Source: an uncultured Alphaproteobacteria bacterium (GTDB taxonomy: Bacteria; Pseudomonadota; Alphaproteobacteria; HIMB59; GCA-002718135). Taken from it: DNA of 64,000 bases. Positions 52,506-61,157 of this stretch are shown one piece after another. The position numbers were made by a program, and so were the translations under genes. Under the pieces are notes generated by a model. That model was not told the DNA's origin, made no database searches, and worked only from the letters and a program-made list of their open reading frames with translations. The DNA is taken from positions 62,001 through 126,000 of the forward strand of contig CACILT010000001.1 of NCBI GenBank assembly GCA_902587565.1, written 5' to 3'. Numbering within the stretch: position 1 is the first letter of the stretch; each line of letters starts with the position of its first letter.

Positions 52506-53711
52506 GTGCTGAACAATAAAGAATATCTAAATAGACTATATCAATCAGATAAACCTCTTATAATTTATAAAACTGATAAGGGTTATGACATCTATACTGA
52601 TTTTTCTAGAAGAATTATTATTAATAAAAAAAATCTAAAATATTTTCTTAATATCCAATCAAAATCAAAAAAATCTAAGATTGAAGAATTGAACTGTTAT
52701 GTTGGTTTCTTTGGTTATAAACTTCTTTGTGAAAATATAGGAATAAAGTTTCCAAAACAGCGATCTAAAAATTTTCATAGCGGTGTATTTTACAAGCCAC
52801 AAACCAAAATTAGTATTGGTAAAAAAATAATAATCAAAAGCATTAAACCCAATTTTAGAAATATAAGTACAAATACAAAAAAATATTTACAGTTAAATAA
52901 AAAGTTTAATCTCAATTTATCTTTAAAGCAGTACTCTAAGATATTTAATGATTTCTCTAAAAATATTAAACAGGGAAAAACTTATCAAATTAAAATAGCT
53001 CAAACATATTCGAAAAAAGGCAATATCAATTCTATTGATCTTTTTTGGAAGTTAATGAAAATGAATGAATCACCTGAAAGTTTTCTTATAAGGGAAAAAG
53101 ACTATAATATTGTAAGTTGTTCACCAGAGACACTCATATTGAAAAAAGATAACACAATTAGAACTAAACCTATTGCTGGAACATTAAGAAAAACAAAACA
53201 TTTAAATAAAAATAAAGCTCTCACATTCTTTAGAAGAAATGAAAAAGAAACCAAAGAACATAATATGATTGTTGATATGGAAAGAAATGATCTGTCTAAA
53301 ATTTGTAAAACAGGATCTGTAAAAATAGATAAACTAAAAAAGGTTGAGGAATATCGAGATCTTTTTCATTACGTTACGACAATTAAGGGAGTTATAAAAA
53401 ATAAAATGAGTAACCATGATATAATTTCTTCTTTAATGCCAGGTGGTTCAGTCATTGGTTGTCCAAAAATTAGTACTATTCAACTTCTAAATAGAAAAGA
53501 AAAATTTAACAGAAATATTTATACAGGCAGTTTTGGAATTATACATTCAAATGGTGATATGCGATTTAACATAATGATTAGAACACTACTTAATTTTAAA
53601 AATGATATTGAATTATCAGTTGCTAGTGGTGTGATCTTAGGAAGTACCGCAAAAAAAGAATATAATGAAAATTATATTAAAGCTAAATCACTTTTAGATC
53701 TTTTTAACTAA
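52506..53711 (+). CDS. pabB: Aminodeoxychorismate synthase component I (PabB-type)
   Basis: 401 residues, GTG start. Chorismate-binding fold: FSKNIKQGKTYQIKIAQTYS, FLIREKDYNIVSCSPETLI, TKPIAGTLRKT, IVDMERNDLSKIC, GGSVIGCPKISTIQLL, YTGSFGII. It has PIAGT, where E. coli PabB has a reactive Lys (PIKGT), so motif alone cannot exclude anthranilate synthase; GGS and the pabA-pabC-folP-folB-folK neighbours favour PabB. It is short for the family. The stop overlaps pabA by 1 bp. Confidence 0.85.
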   Translation: MLNNKEYLNRLYQSDKPLIIYKTDKGYDIYTDFSRRIIINKKNLKYFLNIQSKSKKSKIEELNCYVGFFGYKLLCENIGIKFPKQRSKNFHSGVFYKPQTKISIGKKIIIKSIKPNFRNISTNTKKYLQLNKKFNLNLSLKQYSKIFNDFSKNIKQGKTYQIKIAQTYSKKGNINSIDLFWKLMKMNESPESFLIREKDYNIVSCSPETLILKKDNTIRTKPIAGTLRKTKHLNKNKALTFFRRNEKETKEHNMIVDMERNDLSKICKTGSVKIDKLKKVEEYRDLFHYVTTIKGVIKNKMSNHDIISSLMPGGSVIGCPKISTIQLLNRKEKFNRNIYTGSFGIIHSNGDMRFNIMIRTLLNFKNDIELSVASGVILGSTAKKEYNENYIKAKSLLDLFN

Positions 53712-54268
53712 TGATTTATCTTATTGATCACGAAGACTCATTCACATACAATTTAGCTCATCTACTAGATAGTATTGAGCCAACATTTGTTTCAAATTAT
53801 TATGAAATAGACCAAACAAAACTAGAAAAATCTTCGACCATCGTTCTTTCACCAGGCCCTGGTGAACCAAAAGATTATCCATCAACAACTAAGATTTACA
53901 ATAAATATAAAGGAAAGAAAAAAATATTAGGAATATGTTTAGGTTTTCAACAAATAGTTTTTTGTGAAGGAGCTAAAATAGTTCAACAAAAAAATATCCT
54001 TCATGGTTATCAGAGTCATATTAAAGTTACTAACGATAAATCAATTTTTAAAAAAAATTTTAATTTTTTAGGAGGTCGATATCATTCTTTAAAAATGGCT
54101 GAACCATTTGTTTCTCAATCAATGATAATTACAATGCGTTGTGTAAAAACAAATGTAGCAATGGCGGTTGAAGATGATATTAATAAAGTCTATGGATTAC
54201 AGTTTCACCCAGATTCATTTTTAACTCCACATGGAAAATATCTTATTAAAAAAATCCTTTCACGCTAA
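53711..54268 (+). CDS. pabA: Aminodeoxychorismate synthase glutaminase PabA
   Basis: 185 residues. Class I glutamine amidotransferase: LIDHEDSFTYNLAHLL, oxyanion loop LSPGPGEPKDYP, nucleophile Cys in LGICLGFQQI, and YHSLK. The final motif is QFHPDSF, with Asp in place of the usual triad Glu (QFHPES). Feeds ammonia to PabB. It overlaps pabC by 38 bp. Confidence 0.9.
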   Translation: MIYLIDHEDSFTYNLAHLLDSIEPTFVSNYYEIDQTKLEKSSTIVLSPGPGEPKDYPSTTKIYNKYKGKKKILGICLGFQQIVFCEGAKIVQQKNILHGYQSHIKVTNDKSIFKKNFNFLGGRYHSLKMAEPFVSQSMIITMRCVKTNVAMAVEDDINKVYGLQFHPDSFLTPHGKYLIKKILSR

Positions 54269-54986
54269 GAATTTTAAATTACTCAAGTTCAATTCTCTTT
54301 GGGGTTACAAGGGTATCTTTACAACCATCAGACTCTTTGGCAAAGAACCAAATTTTATCTTAGTTGATCAGCATTTAAAAAAACTTAATAAAGATTTAAG
54401 ATATTTTGGCATTGATGTTAAGATTTCAAAAAATTTTTTAACTAATTTCTTAAATAAATATTCTAAAATTAAAAATTACGACCACCTATTAAGAATTGCA
54501 GTCACAAAAAAAATAATTTCATTATCTGTACGTAAAAGAAACAAAGATCATAAGTATTTTACTGCAAAGTTTTTTAGATTCCAGCGTGCTTTACCTAACT
54601 TCAAAAACTTACAGTACAAAAAAATAATTTCTTTACAAAAAAAAATTAACTTACAAAAAGAAGAAATTCTTTTTTACTTTAACAATAAAATTTTAGAAGG
54701 TTCTACGACGAATTTAATTTTTGTAAATAGTAATAAATTATTTATTCCAAAAAATTACTATTATTATGGAATTACTCTAGAATATTTAATTAAAAATCTA
54801 CCTTATAAAATTTATAGAACAGATATTAATATTTCCAGTTTACATCAATTTAGTGAAATACTTTTAGTAGGTTCTGGCAAAGGTGTGGTTAGTATTTCTT
54901 TTATTAAACAATTTAATTGGTATAGGTCTTCAATGAAAATATATAATTTTTTATCAAAAAAATATTCAAAAATATTATTAAAATGA
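54231..54986 (+). CDS. pabC: PLP-dependent aminotransferase class IV, likely aminodeoxychorismate lyase
   Basis: 251 residues. Class IV fold: GIFTTIRLFGKEPNFILVDQHLKKL, candidate PLP Lys in NLQYKKIIS, EGSTTNLIFVNSNKLF, and LLVGSGKGVVSI. Position between pabA and folP argues for 4-amino-4-deoxychorismate lyase making p-aminobenzoate. The sequence is divergent and very Lys/Asn/Phe-rich. The ATG at 54231 lies inside pabA; no later start is seen before the conserved region. Confidence 0.8.
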   Translation: MENILLKKSFHAKNFKLLKFNSLWGYKGIFTTIRLFGKEPNFILVDQHLKKLNKDLRYFGIDVKISKNFLTNFLNKYSKIKNYDHLLRIAVTKKIISLSVRKRNKDHKYFTAKFFRFQRALPNFKNLQYKKIISLQKKINLQKEEILFYFNNKILEGSTTNLIFVNSNKLFIPKNYYYYGITLEYLIKNLPYKIYRTDINISSLHQFSEILLVGSGKGVVSISFIKQFNWYRSSMKIYNFLSKKYSKILLK

Positions 54987-55801
54987 AATTAGGGAAATAT
55001 AATTTTAAACTAATTAGTCCAACGGTAATGGGAATATGCAATGTTACTCCCGACTCATTTAGTGATGGTGGAAAGAGTTTTAAAAGCTCAGATGCACTAA
55101 AAAATATTAAAGAAATGGTTAAAAATGGAGCAAGTATTATTGACATTGGGGCAGAAAGTACAAGACCTGGCTCAGATCCATTAACACATAAAGAAGAAGT
55201 TAAAAGATTAGACCCCATATTAAAAAAATTACCAAAAAATAAATTTATTATATCGGTTGATACTAATAAAATTGAAACTCAAGAATATGCATTGAATATG
55301 GGAGCACATATTATAAATGATGTTTTCGGCGGCTCAGAAGATTTATTCTTTTTAACTAAAAAATTTAAAACTGGTTTAATTTTAATGCACACACCTGCGC
55401 CACCCAAAACTATGCAAAAGAAAATACCCTCATATAATAACGTTGTACAAGATATTAAAAAAATATTTCTTCAGAAAATTAAACAATTAGAAAAAATAAA
55501 AATTCCTTCATCCAAAGTTTGGTTTGACCCAGGTATTGGTTTTGGTAAAAATTTAAAACAAAATATAGAAATCATGCAAAAAATTAATCAATTTAAGTTT
55601 AAGGGATATGGATTATTATTAGGATCATCTAGAAAAAGCTGGATCAACTTCATAGATAAGAGTGAAACAAATCAAAGATTGGGAGGTTCAATCGCTTCTG
55701 CATTATATTGTTATCAAAAGGGAGTTGATATATTTAGAGTTCACGACATAAAAGAAACGTCTCAATCATTAAAAATTTTTGAAAAACTATGTTCAAAGTA
55801 G
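54983..55801 (+). CDS. folP: Dihydropteroate synthase
   Basis: 272 residues, TIM barrel. MGICNVTPDSFSDGG, IIDIGAESTRPGSDPL, ISVDTNKIETQEYALNMGAHIINDVFGG, DPGIGFGKN and LLLGSSRKSWI are the pterin and pABA site motifs. Joins pABA to the pterin. Coupled to pabC (4-bp overlap) and folB (13-bp overlap). Confidence 0.96.
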   Translation: MKLGKYNFKLISPTVMGICNVTPDSFSDGGKSFKSSDALKNIKEMVKNGASIIDIGAESTRPGSDPLTHKEEVKRLDPILKKLPKNKFIISVDTNKIETQEYALNMGAHIINDVFGGSEDLFFLTKKFKTGLILMHTPAPPKTMQKKIPSYNNVVQDIKKIFLQKIKQLEKIKIPSSKVWFDPGIGFGKNLKQNIEIMQKINQFKFKGYGLLLGSSRKSWINFIDKSETNQRLGGSIASALYCYQKGVDIFRVHDIKETSQSLKIFEKLCSK

Positions 55802-56133
55802 AAATTAAAAATTTATCCATCAGTGCAAATATAGGTATCACTGCTCAAGAGCGAAAGAAAAAACAGTTGTTAAAGGTAACATTAGAATTTAGTTATCCTG
55901 TTAAAAACTCACTAGATTTAAATAATATAAATAATGTGAAGGATTATTCATCTATTACAAAATATTTAAAAACTTTCATAAAGGAGTCTCAATCACATAC
56001 TCTTGAGCATTTAATAATAAAAACATCCAATGTTCTTGAAAAAAAATTTAAAATTAAAAAAGTTAAAATTACAATTAATAAAACAGCTGTAGCAAAAAAA
56101 TATGGAGCTGACTCACTAAGTGTATCAAACTGA
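55789..56133 (+). CDS. folB: Dihydroneopterin aldolase
   Basis: 114 residues. ISANIGITAQERKKKQLLKVTLEFSYP, VKDYSSITKYLKTFIKES, HTLEHLIIKTSNVLEKKF with the conserved Glu, and KKVKITINKTAV. Produces 6-hydroxymethyl-dihydropterin for FolK. Confidence 0.92.
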   Translation: MFKVEIKNLSISANIGITAQERKKKQLLKVTLEFSYPVKNSLDLNNINNVKDYSSITKYLKTFIKESQSHTLEHLIIKTSNVLEKKFKIKKVKITINKTAVAKKYGADSLSVSN

Positions 56134-56620
56134 AACAATAATCGCACTTGGCTCAAATCTAGGTAATGCTATATTTAATTTACGGTGTGCTGTTAGAGAG
56201 TTAAAAAATATTGGTAATATAAAAAAATTTGCAAATATTTATGTTTCTTCTCCTTATGGATACAAATCGCAAAGTAATTTTTTTAATACCGCAATAAAAC
56301 TATTAACCAACCAGCAGCCATTAGAATTAATAAATAATATTTATGAAATTGAAAAAAAATTAAAAAAAAATAAAAAAATTATCAATGGTCCAAGAAACAT
56401 TGATTTGGATATTATTTTTTTTGGCAAACAAATATTTAATAAAAAAAATTTAATAATTCCTCACCCAAGAGCAGCTGAAAGGGATTTTGTATTATATCCA
56501 ATACTTGATATTGATCCATTTTTTAGACATCCGCTTGAAAAAAAATCAGTAAAAGTCTTATCGCAAGAGTTGCAAAATAAATATATTATTAAACGTTTAT
56601 CCTACCGAAATTTGATTTAA
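56120..56620 (+). CDS. folK: HPPK (2-amino-4-hydroxy-6-hydroxymethyldihydropteridine diphosphokinase)
   Basis: 166 residues, GTG start within folB. ETIIALGSNLGNAIFNL, SSPYGYKSQSNFFN, GPRNIDLDIIFFGKQ and PHPRAAERDFVLYPILDID are the HPPK signature. Last step before FolP, so the six genes pabB to folK make dihydropteroate from chorismate and dihydroneopterin. 3' end overlaps trpF by 24 bp. Confidence 0.96.
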   Translation: MYQTETIIALGSNLGNAIFNLRCAVRELKNIGNIKKFANIYVSSPYGYKSQSNFFNTAIKLLTNQQPLELINNIYEIEKKLKKNKKIINGPRNIDLDIIFFGKQIFNKKNLIIPHPRAAERDFVLYPILDIDPFFRHPLEKKSVKVLSQELQNKYIIKRLSYRNLI

Positions 56621-57247
56621 AAAATCTTTGAGTTTTGATTTAGAAATTAAATTTCTCTGATTTTTTAAGCTTCTAGAAATATCTAATCCAAAAGGCGATA
56701 TTTGTTTTAGAATCTTGGAAACATTTTTTTTATCTATACCGCCACCAATATATACTGGAATATTTTTACTTTTTATAAACTGTATTTGTTTAATACTTTT
56801 TCTCAATGAATATTTTTTAATACTCTTTTTTCTATAAACATTCATATCAAAATAAATAACATCAACAATTTTTCTAATTGATTCAATGTACTTTTTATCA
56901 AAATTTTCTGGATTAATAGCAATACCTATTTTTAATCTTCTAAATATTTTTTTTATTTTTAATAAATCTTTTTTGGGAAAATGATATGAACATGAAATTG
57001 TCTTTGGTTTTGTAAAATCTATTTGTTCTATTAGCTTGTCTAAAGAGACATACCGAGTCAGAAGTACTGATTCTATCTTATAATTTTTACATTCTTTAAT
57101 TAATGATTGTATTTTTTTATCACTAACTGTGTTTGGTCCATTCAAATTTTTACTTGCAAAACCCAATGATTTTATTTTATTTTTATGTGCCACTTCAACA
57201 GACTTTACATTTGTTATGCCACAAATTTTTAGAGGTATATTTTTCAT
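56597..57247 (-). CDS. trpF: Phosphoribosylanthranilate isomerase (divergent)
   Basis: 216 residues. LKICGITNVKSVEVAHKNKIKSLGFA is the TrpF start with the catalytic Cys; YIGGGIDKKNVSKIL and GLDISRSLKNQ correspond to the phosphate loop and catalytic Asp region. The usual FYPPSPR after strand 1 is replaced by ASKNLNGPNT, and DxSSGxE by DISRS, so it is a divergent member. Isolated from other trp genes in this window. Confidence 0.8.
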   Translation of the reverse strand: MKNIPLKICGITNVKSVEVAHKNKIKSLGFASKNLNGPNTVSDKKIQSLIKECKNYKIESVLLTRYVSLDKLIEQIDFTKPKTISCSYHFPKKDLLKIKKIFRRLKIGIAINPENFDKKYIESIRKIVDVIYFDMNVYRKKSIKKYSLRKSIKQIQFIKSKNIPVYIGGGIDKKNVSKILKQISPFGLDISRSLKNQRNLISKSKLKDFLNQISVG

Positions 57248-57299
57248 TAAATTTTATTTTTAAAAATTATAAATATATGTAAACTATTTTTTTTTATAT

Positions 57300-58736
57300 A
57301 TGTCATTAAATTTTTATAGACGAGTAGCGTTTGGCCTGTCGCCACATGAAAAACCAGATAAAGATCCTCTTAATTGGGCAATAAATCAATTAGATACCAT
57401 ACCCGATCTCTTGTGGCCTGGAACAATCCCAACAGAAAAAGATTTAAGAAAAAAATATGGCGAATGGGTGTACGGAGATAGAGAAGTTTTAAGAAAAAAA
57501 TTTAAAAATGATAAACATGCGTATAGAAAAGCAAAAGATGAATTAAGAATAAAAACTGGTGAAAGATATTTTGAATTAAATGAACATGCTATTCGTCATT
57601 TTCAGACAAAGTATTCCAAGCAACCTGTTTTCGAGCGTTTCTGGCTTTTTTGGGGAAATCATTTTGCAATAAGTGAAAAAGATTTTCTAGCAGAGTTTAG
57701 TACCGGACCCTATCAACGTGAAATTATTAGACCTAACATGGTTAAAACTTTTGAAGACATGGTTCAGTCAGTAACGACTTCATGGTGTATGATTCATCAC
57801 CTTGATAATTCAGAATCTTTTGGTCCCAATTCTAAAAAAGGAATGGAGTGGGGAGAAACCATAAACGAAAATCATGCAAGAGAATTATTAGAGTTACATA
57901 CAGTATCTCCAAATGCTGGATACACACAGGAAGATGTAATTCAGTTAGCCTATATCATGACAGGTTGGGCTCACAAATGGGATAGAAAAAACTTAGAAAC
58001 TGGTGATATATGGTTTGATCAAGAAATGCATCAAAAAGGAGATAAAATTGTTTTAGGAGTTAAATATAAAAATGACGCAAAAAGAGAACTTGCTAAAGTA
58101 ATTCATGATTTGGCAACACACCCAATCTGCATCAAATTTGTTTCAACAAAATTATGTAGGCATTTTATTACAGATGAACCAACAGACGAAATGATAAACC
58201 CAGTAATAGAAGCATGGAACAAATCCGATGGAAACTTAATTGAAATTCACAAAGCAGTTATAACGCAAGCTTACAAATATAATGAGAATACACATAAATT
58301 TCATCTACCTGAAATATGGTTAATGCAATTATCTAGAATGTTTGATTTAAATATTCCGCTTTCTTTTGAAAAAATGAATTATACTTTTAAGTCAAAGCCA
58401 AATAATAGGCAAAGACAATTATCATGGATACTTAGAGAAATAGGTCATTCGCCTTATCGTGCCAAACAACCTAATGGTTGGAGTGATTTGGAGGTAGATT
58501 GGGTATCACCAGAATTATTATTACGCCGCTTTTGGTTTGCTTCAGTTGAACTTCCAATGCTTGTTAAATCTGGAAACAGATCCCATGGTTTTATTTTATC
58601 TTGTCTTAAAAATAATTTTGAAGATCATGAAAATATGGCATCACTTATTGATAATTTTAAATTTGGCACATCAGATTATGATTTAGGTCAAAAGTATGGA
58701 GTCATTTGTAATTTGCCAGGAGTATTAAAAATATGA
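57300..58736 (+). CDS. DUF1800 protein
   Basis: 478 residues. FYRRVAFGLSPHEKPDKDPLNWAINQLD at the N-terminus, FERFWLFWGNHFAISE, then NENHARELLELHTVSPNAGYTQEDVIQLAYIMTGW and FVSTKLCRHFITDEPTDEMINP are the recurring DUF1800 segments. No clear signal peptide. It overlaps the DUF1501 gene by 4 bp, a pair found together in many bacteria. No function is known; export and an extracytoplasmic role are inferred from the partner. Confidence 0.9.
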   Translation: MSLNFYRRVAFGLSPHEKPDKDPLNWAINQLDTIPDLLWPGTIPTEKDLRKKYGEWVYGDREVLRKKFKNDKHAYRKAKDELRIKTGERYFELNEHAIRHFQTKYSKQPVFERFWLFWGNHFAISEKDFLAEFSTGPYQREIIRPNMVKTFEDMVQSVTTSWCMIHHLDNSESFGPNSKKGMEWGETINENHARELLELHTVSPNAGYTQEDVIQLAYIMTGWAHKWDRKNLETGDIWFDQEMHQKGDKIVLGVKYKNDAKRELAKVIHDLATHPICIKFVSTKLCRHFITDEPTDEMINPVIEAWNKSDGNLIEIHKAVITQAYKYNENTHKFHLPEIWLMQLSRMFDLNIPLSFEKMNYTFKSKPNNRQRQLSWILREIGHSPYRAKQPNGWSDLEVDWVSPELLLRRFWFASVELPMLVKSGNRSHGFILSCLKNNFEDHENMASLIDNFKFGTSDYDLGQKYGVICNLPGVLKI

Positions 58737-59884
58737 ACTGCACAAGAAGAAATTTTTTAATTGGAGGATCAACAACATTGTTTCTTTCTGGATATTTTCC
58801 AAAAATAAGTTTTGCTTCAATGCAGAAAAAAAATCTAATTATTATATCACTTCGCGGAGGAATGGATGGTTTAACAGCTATTCCTGTTATTGGAGATAAA
58901 CGTCTAAAAAAATTGAGAAAAAAACTTATTCTGGAAGACGTTCTTAATTTGAACAGCGACTTTGGTCTTCACCCTAAATTAGAAATTTTCCATAAACTCT
59001 GGCAAAAAAATCAAGCGGCATTTGTTCATGCAACAAATATTCCTTACACAGGCAGATCACATTTTGATGGGCAAAATTTAATGGAAACTGGAGCACACAT
59101 TCCATATAAAGAAAAAACAGGATGGCTTGGTAGGGGTTTACTAGCTTCAAATATTATAGGAAAAGGTTTGGCAATATCTTTACCAATGCCACTTTTATTA
59201 AGAGGTGTGCCACAGAATAATAATTTCTTCCCATCACCAGATTTCGTTGAAACAAAGTTAATAGATCAAATTTATAATGAATTTAAGGGTGAGCATAACG
59301 AGCTAATTAAATCTACACTTGATACAATTAGACAAAGACCATTGTCTATGCAAATAGCTACTGACTCTGATGATAGAAAAAAACTTGCTCTTGAAGCTGC
59401 TAAACAATTAAAAGATCAAAGTGGTCCTCGAGTTGCTGTATTTGATTTAGATGGTTTTGATACCCATGCTGCTCAAGGAGGTGTTGATGGAGCGCATGCT
59501 GATGAACTAGAAGAAGTAAATAAAATTGTTACTATTTTACATGAAAATCTTGGCCAAGCATTTGATAATACACTAATTCTTACTCTTACTGAATTTGGCC
59601 GTACTATAAAACAAAATGGAGGTTATGGAACTGAGCACGGATATGGAAGTGCAATACTAATGGCTGGAGGCTTGTTAAAAAAATCTCAAGTTTATACGGA
59701 TTGGCCTGGACTAAAAAAGAAAGAATTGTTTGAGGGAAGAGATTTAAATTCGACTATTGATTCCAGGGCTGTTTATAATTCTGCAATGTCAATTTGTTTT
59801 AACCAAGATCCAGAATTTTTACGTAAAGAAGTTTTTTGGGGAGACGAACTTCCTGATTTGTCTCAAGAATTGTTTAAGATTTAG
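58733..59884 (+). CDS. DUF1501 protein with Tat signal
   Basis: 383 residues. The N-terminus has a twin-arginine motif TRRNFLIGG followed by a hydrophobic stretch and a cleavage-like SFA, so export in folded form via Tat. The mature part is alkaline-phosphatase-like (IIISLRGGMDGLTAIP, RSHFDGQNLMETG, VFDLDGFDTHAAQGG, ILTLTEFGRTIKQNGGYGTEHGYGSAILMAGG), with Asp/His residues that may bind metal. Translationally coupled to the DUF1800 gene. Confidence 0.92.
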   Translation: MNCTRRNFLIGGSTTLFLSGYFPKISFASMQKKNLIIISLRGGMDGLTAIPVIGDKRLKKLRKKLILEDVLNLNSDFGLHPKLEIFHKLWQKNQAAFVHATNIPYTGRSHFDGQNLMETGAHIPYKEKTGWLGRGLLASNIIGKGLAISLPMPLLLRGVPQNNNFFPSPDFVETKLIDQIYNEFKGEHNELIKSTLDTIRQRPLSMQIATDSDDRKKLALEAAKQLKDQSGPRVAVFDLDGFDTHAAQGGVDGAHADELEEVNKIVTILHENLGQAFDNTLILTLTEFGRTIKQNGGYGTEHGYGSAILMAGGLLKKSQVYTDWPGLKKKELFEGRDLNSTIDSRAVYNSAMSICFNQDPEFLRKEVFWGDELPDLSQELFKI

Positions 59885-59910
59885 AAATAAATAATTTTTT
59901 TAGTAATTTC

Positions 59911-60327
59911 ATGTTAAACAAGAATATGGTTTCAGAAAATTTTGATAGTTTATTCAAGGCTGCAAAAAAAGTTAGAGAACAAGCTCATGTGCCTTATTCA
60001 AATTTTAAAGTAGGAGCAGCTTTTCTAACAGAAGATAGTAAAATTATTACTGGTTGTAATGTTGAAAATGCTGCCTATCCTCAATCCCAGTGTGCCGAAG
60101 CAACTGCAATTGGAAATATGATATCTAATGGAAACAAAAAAATTTTAGAGGTTGTGGTTATAGGTTCAGGTGAATTATTATGCTCACCTTGTGGTGGTTG
60201 TAGACAGAGGTTAAGAGAATTTGCTACTTTAGATACTAAGATTCATATGTGTAACGAAAATGGTCATATGAAAACATCTACGCTCGAAGAATTACTTCCA
60301 GACTCTTTTGGCCCAGAGAATCTTTAA
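59911..60327 (+). CDS. cdd: Cytidine deaminase
   Basis: 138 residues, homotetrameric-type. VPYSNFKVGAAFL, CNVENAAYPQSQCAEATAIGNM with zinc Cys and catalytic Glu, and CSPCGGCRQRLREF with the other two zinc Cys. Makes uridine from cytidine. First gene of a salvage run; stop overlaps the punA start by 1 bp. Confidence 0.96.
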   Translation: MLNKNMVSENFDSLFKAAKKVREQAHVPYSNFKVGAAFLTEDSKIITGCNVENAAYPQSQCAEATAIGNMISNGNKKILEVVVIGSGELLCSPCGGCRQRLREFATLDTKIHMCNENGHMKTSTLEELLPDSFGPENL

Positions 60328-61157
60328 TGCTACCTTCGGCCAAAAAATTTCTAGACATAACAAATAATACTTCACCTGATATTGCCGTAATTTTAGGAAG
60401 TGGACTAACCAATTTTTTTGAAGAAAAAGATATTCAAGAATCAATTTCATATGAACAGTTAGCTGATTTTCCACAGCCAACTGTAAAAGGTCACGCAGGT
60501 AAATTAGTTTTAGGAAAAATAAATACTTTAAATGTTGTTTGTATGTATGGAAGATCCCATATTTATGAAGGACACAATCCTCAAAGCTTAGCTTCACCCA
60601 TAAGAGTATTAAAGGACATTGGGTGCAAGTTATTAGTTGTTACAAATGCAGCAGGTAGTTTAGATGAAGCTATGCCAGCTGGTAGTCTAATGGCAATTAA
60701 AGATCATATTAACTGGAGTGGTTTCAATCCACTTATTGGACCCAATGCTGAAGAGTATGGCCCTCGTTTTCATGATATGAGTGATGGGTATCATAAGTTT
60801 TATAGAGATCAGTTAATGCAAGTCGCTAAAAAAATAGATCAAAAAATTTATGAAGGTATTTATTGTATGTACTCAGGACCAAACTTTGAAACACCTGCTG
60901 AAATTAATGCCTTAAAAGTAATAGGTGGAAATGCTGTTGGAATGTCTACAGTACCAGAAGTTTTAGTTGCTAATCATTGCGGACTTCCTGTTATTGGTAT
61001 CAGTGTAATCACCAACTTAGCTGCTGGTATGAATAAAACAAAATTAAGTCATCAAGAAACTTTAGAGAATGCAAGTTTAGCAGAGAACAATGTTTTAAAT
61101 TTAATTAAACAATTTATACAAGAAGTTCAATTCGATGATACCTCAAGAGATAATTAG
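60327..61157 (+). CDS. punA: Purine nucleoside phosphorylase (trimeric type)
   Basis: 276 residues. AVILGSGLTNFFEE (phosphate loop), GHAGKLVLGKIN, MYGRSHIYEGHNPQ, VTNAAGSLDEAMPAGSLMAIKDHINWSGFNPL, SGPNFETPAEINALKVIGGNAVGMSTVPE and VITNLAAGMN mark the PNP II family (punA/xapA). Cleaves purine nucleosides with phosphate. Overlaps deoA by 23 bp. Whether it takes inosine, guanosine or xanthosine cannot be told. Confidence 0.93.
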   Translation: MLPSAKKFLDITNNTSPDIAVILGSGLTNFFEEKDIQESISYEQLADFPQPTVKGHAGKLVLGKINTLNVVCMYGRSHIYEGHNPQSLASPIRVLKDIGCKLLVVTNAAGSLDEAMPAGSLMAIKDHINWSGFNPLIGPNAEEYGPRFHDMSDGYHKFYRDQLMQVAKKIDQKIYEGIYCMYSGPNFETPAEINALKVIGGNAVGMSTVPEVLVANHCGLPVIGISVITNLAAGMNKTKLSHQETLENASLAENNVLNLIKQFIQEVQFDDTSRDN

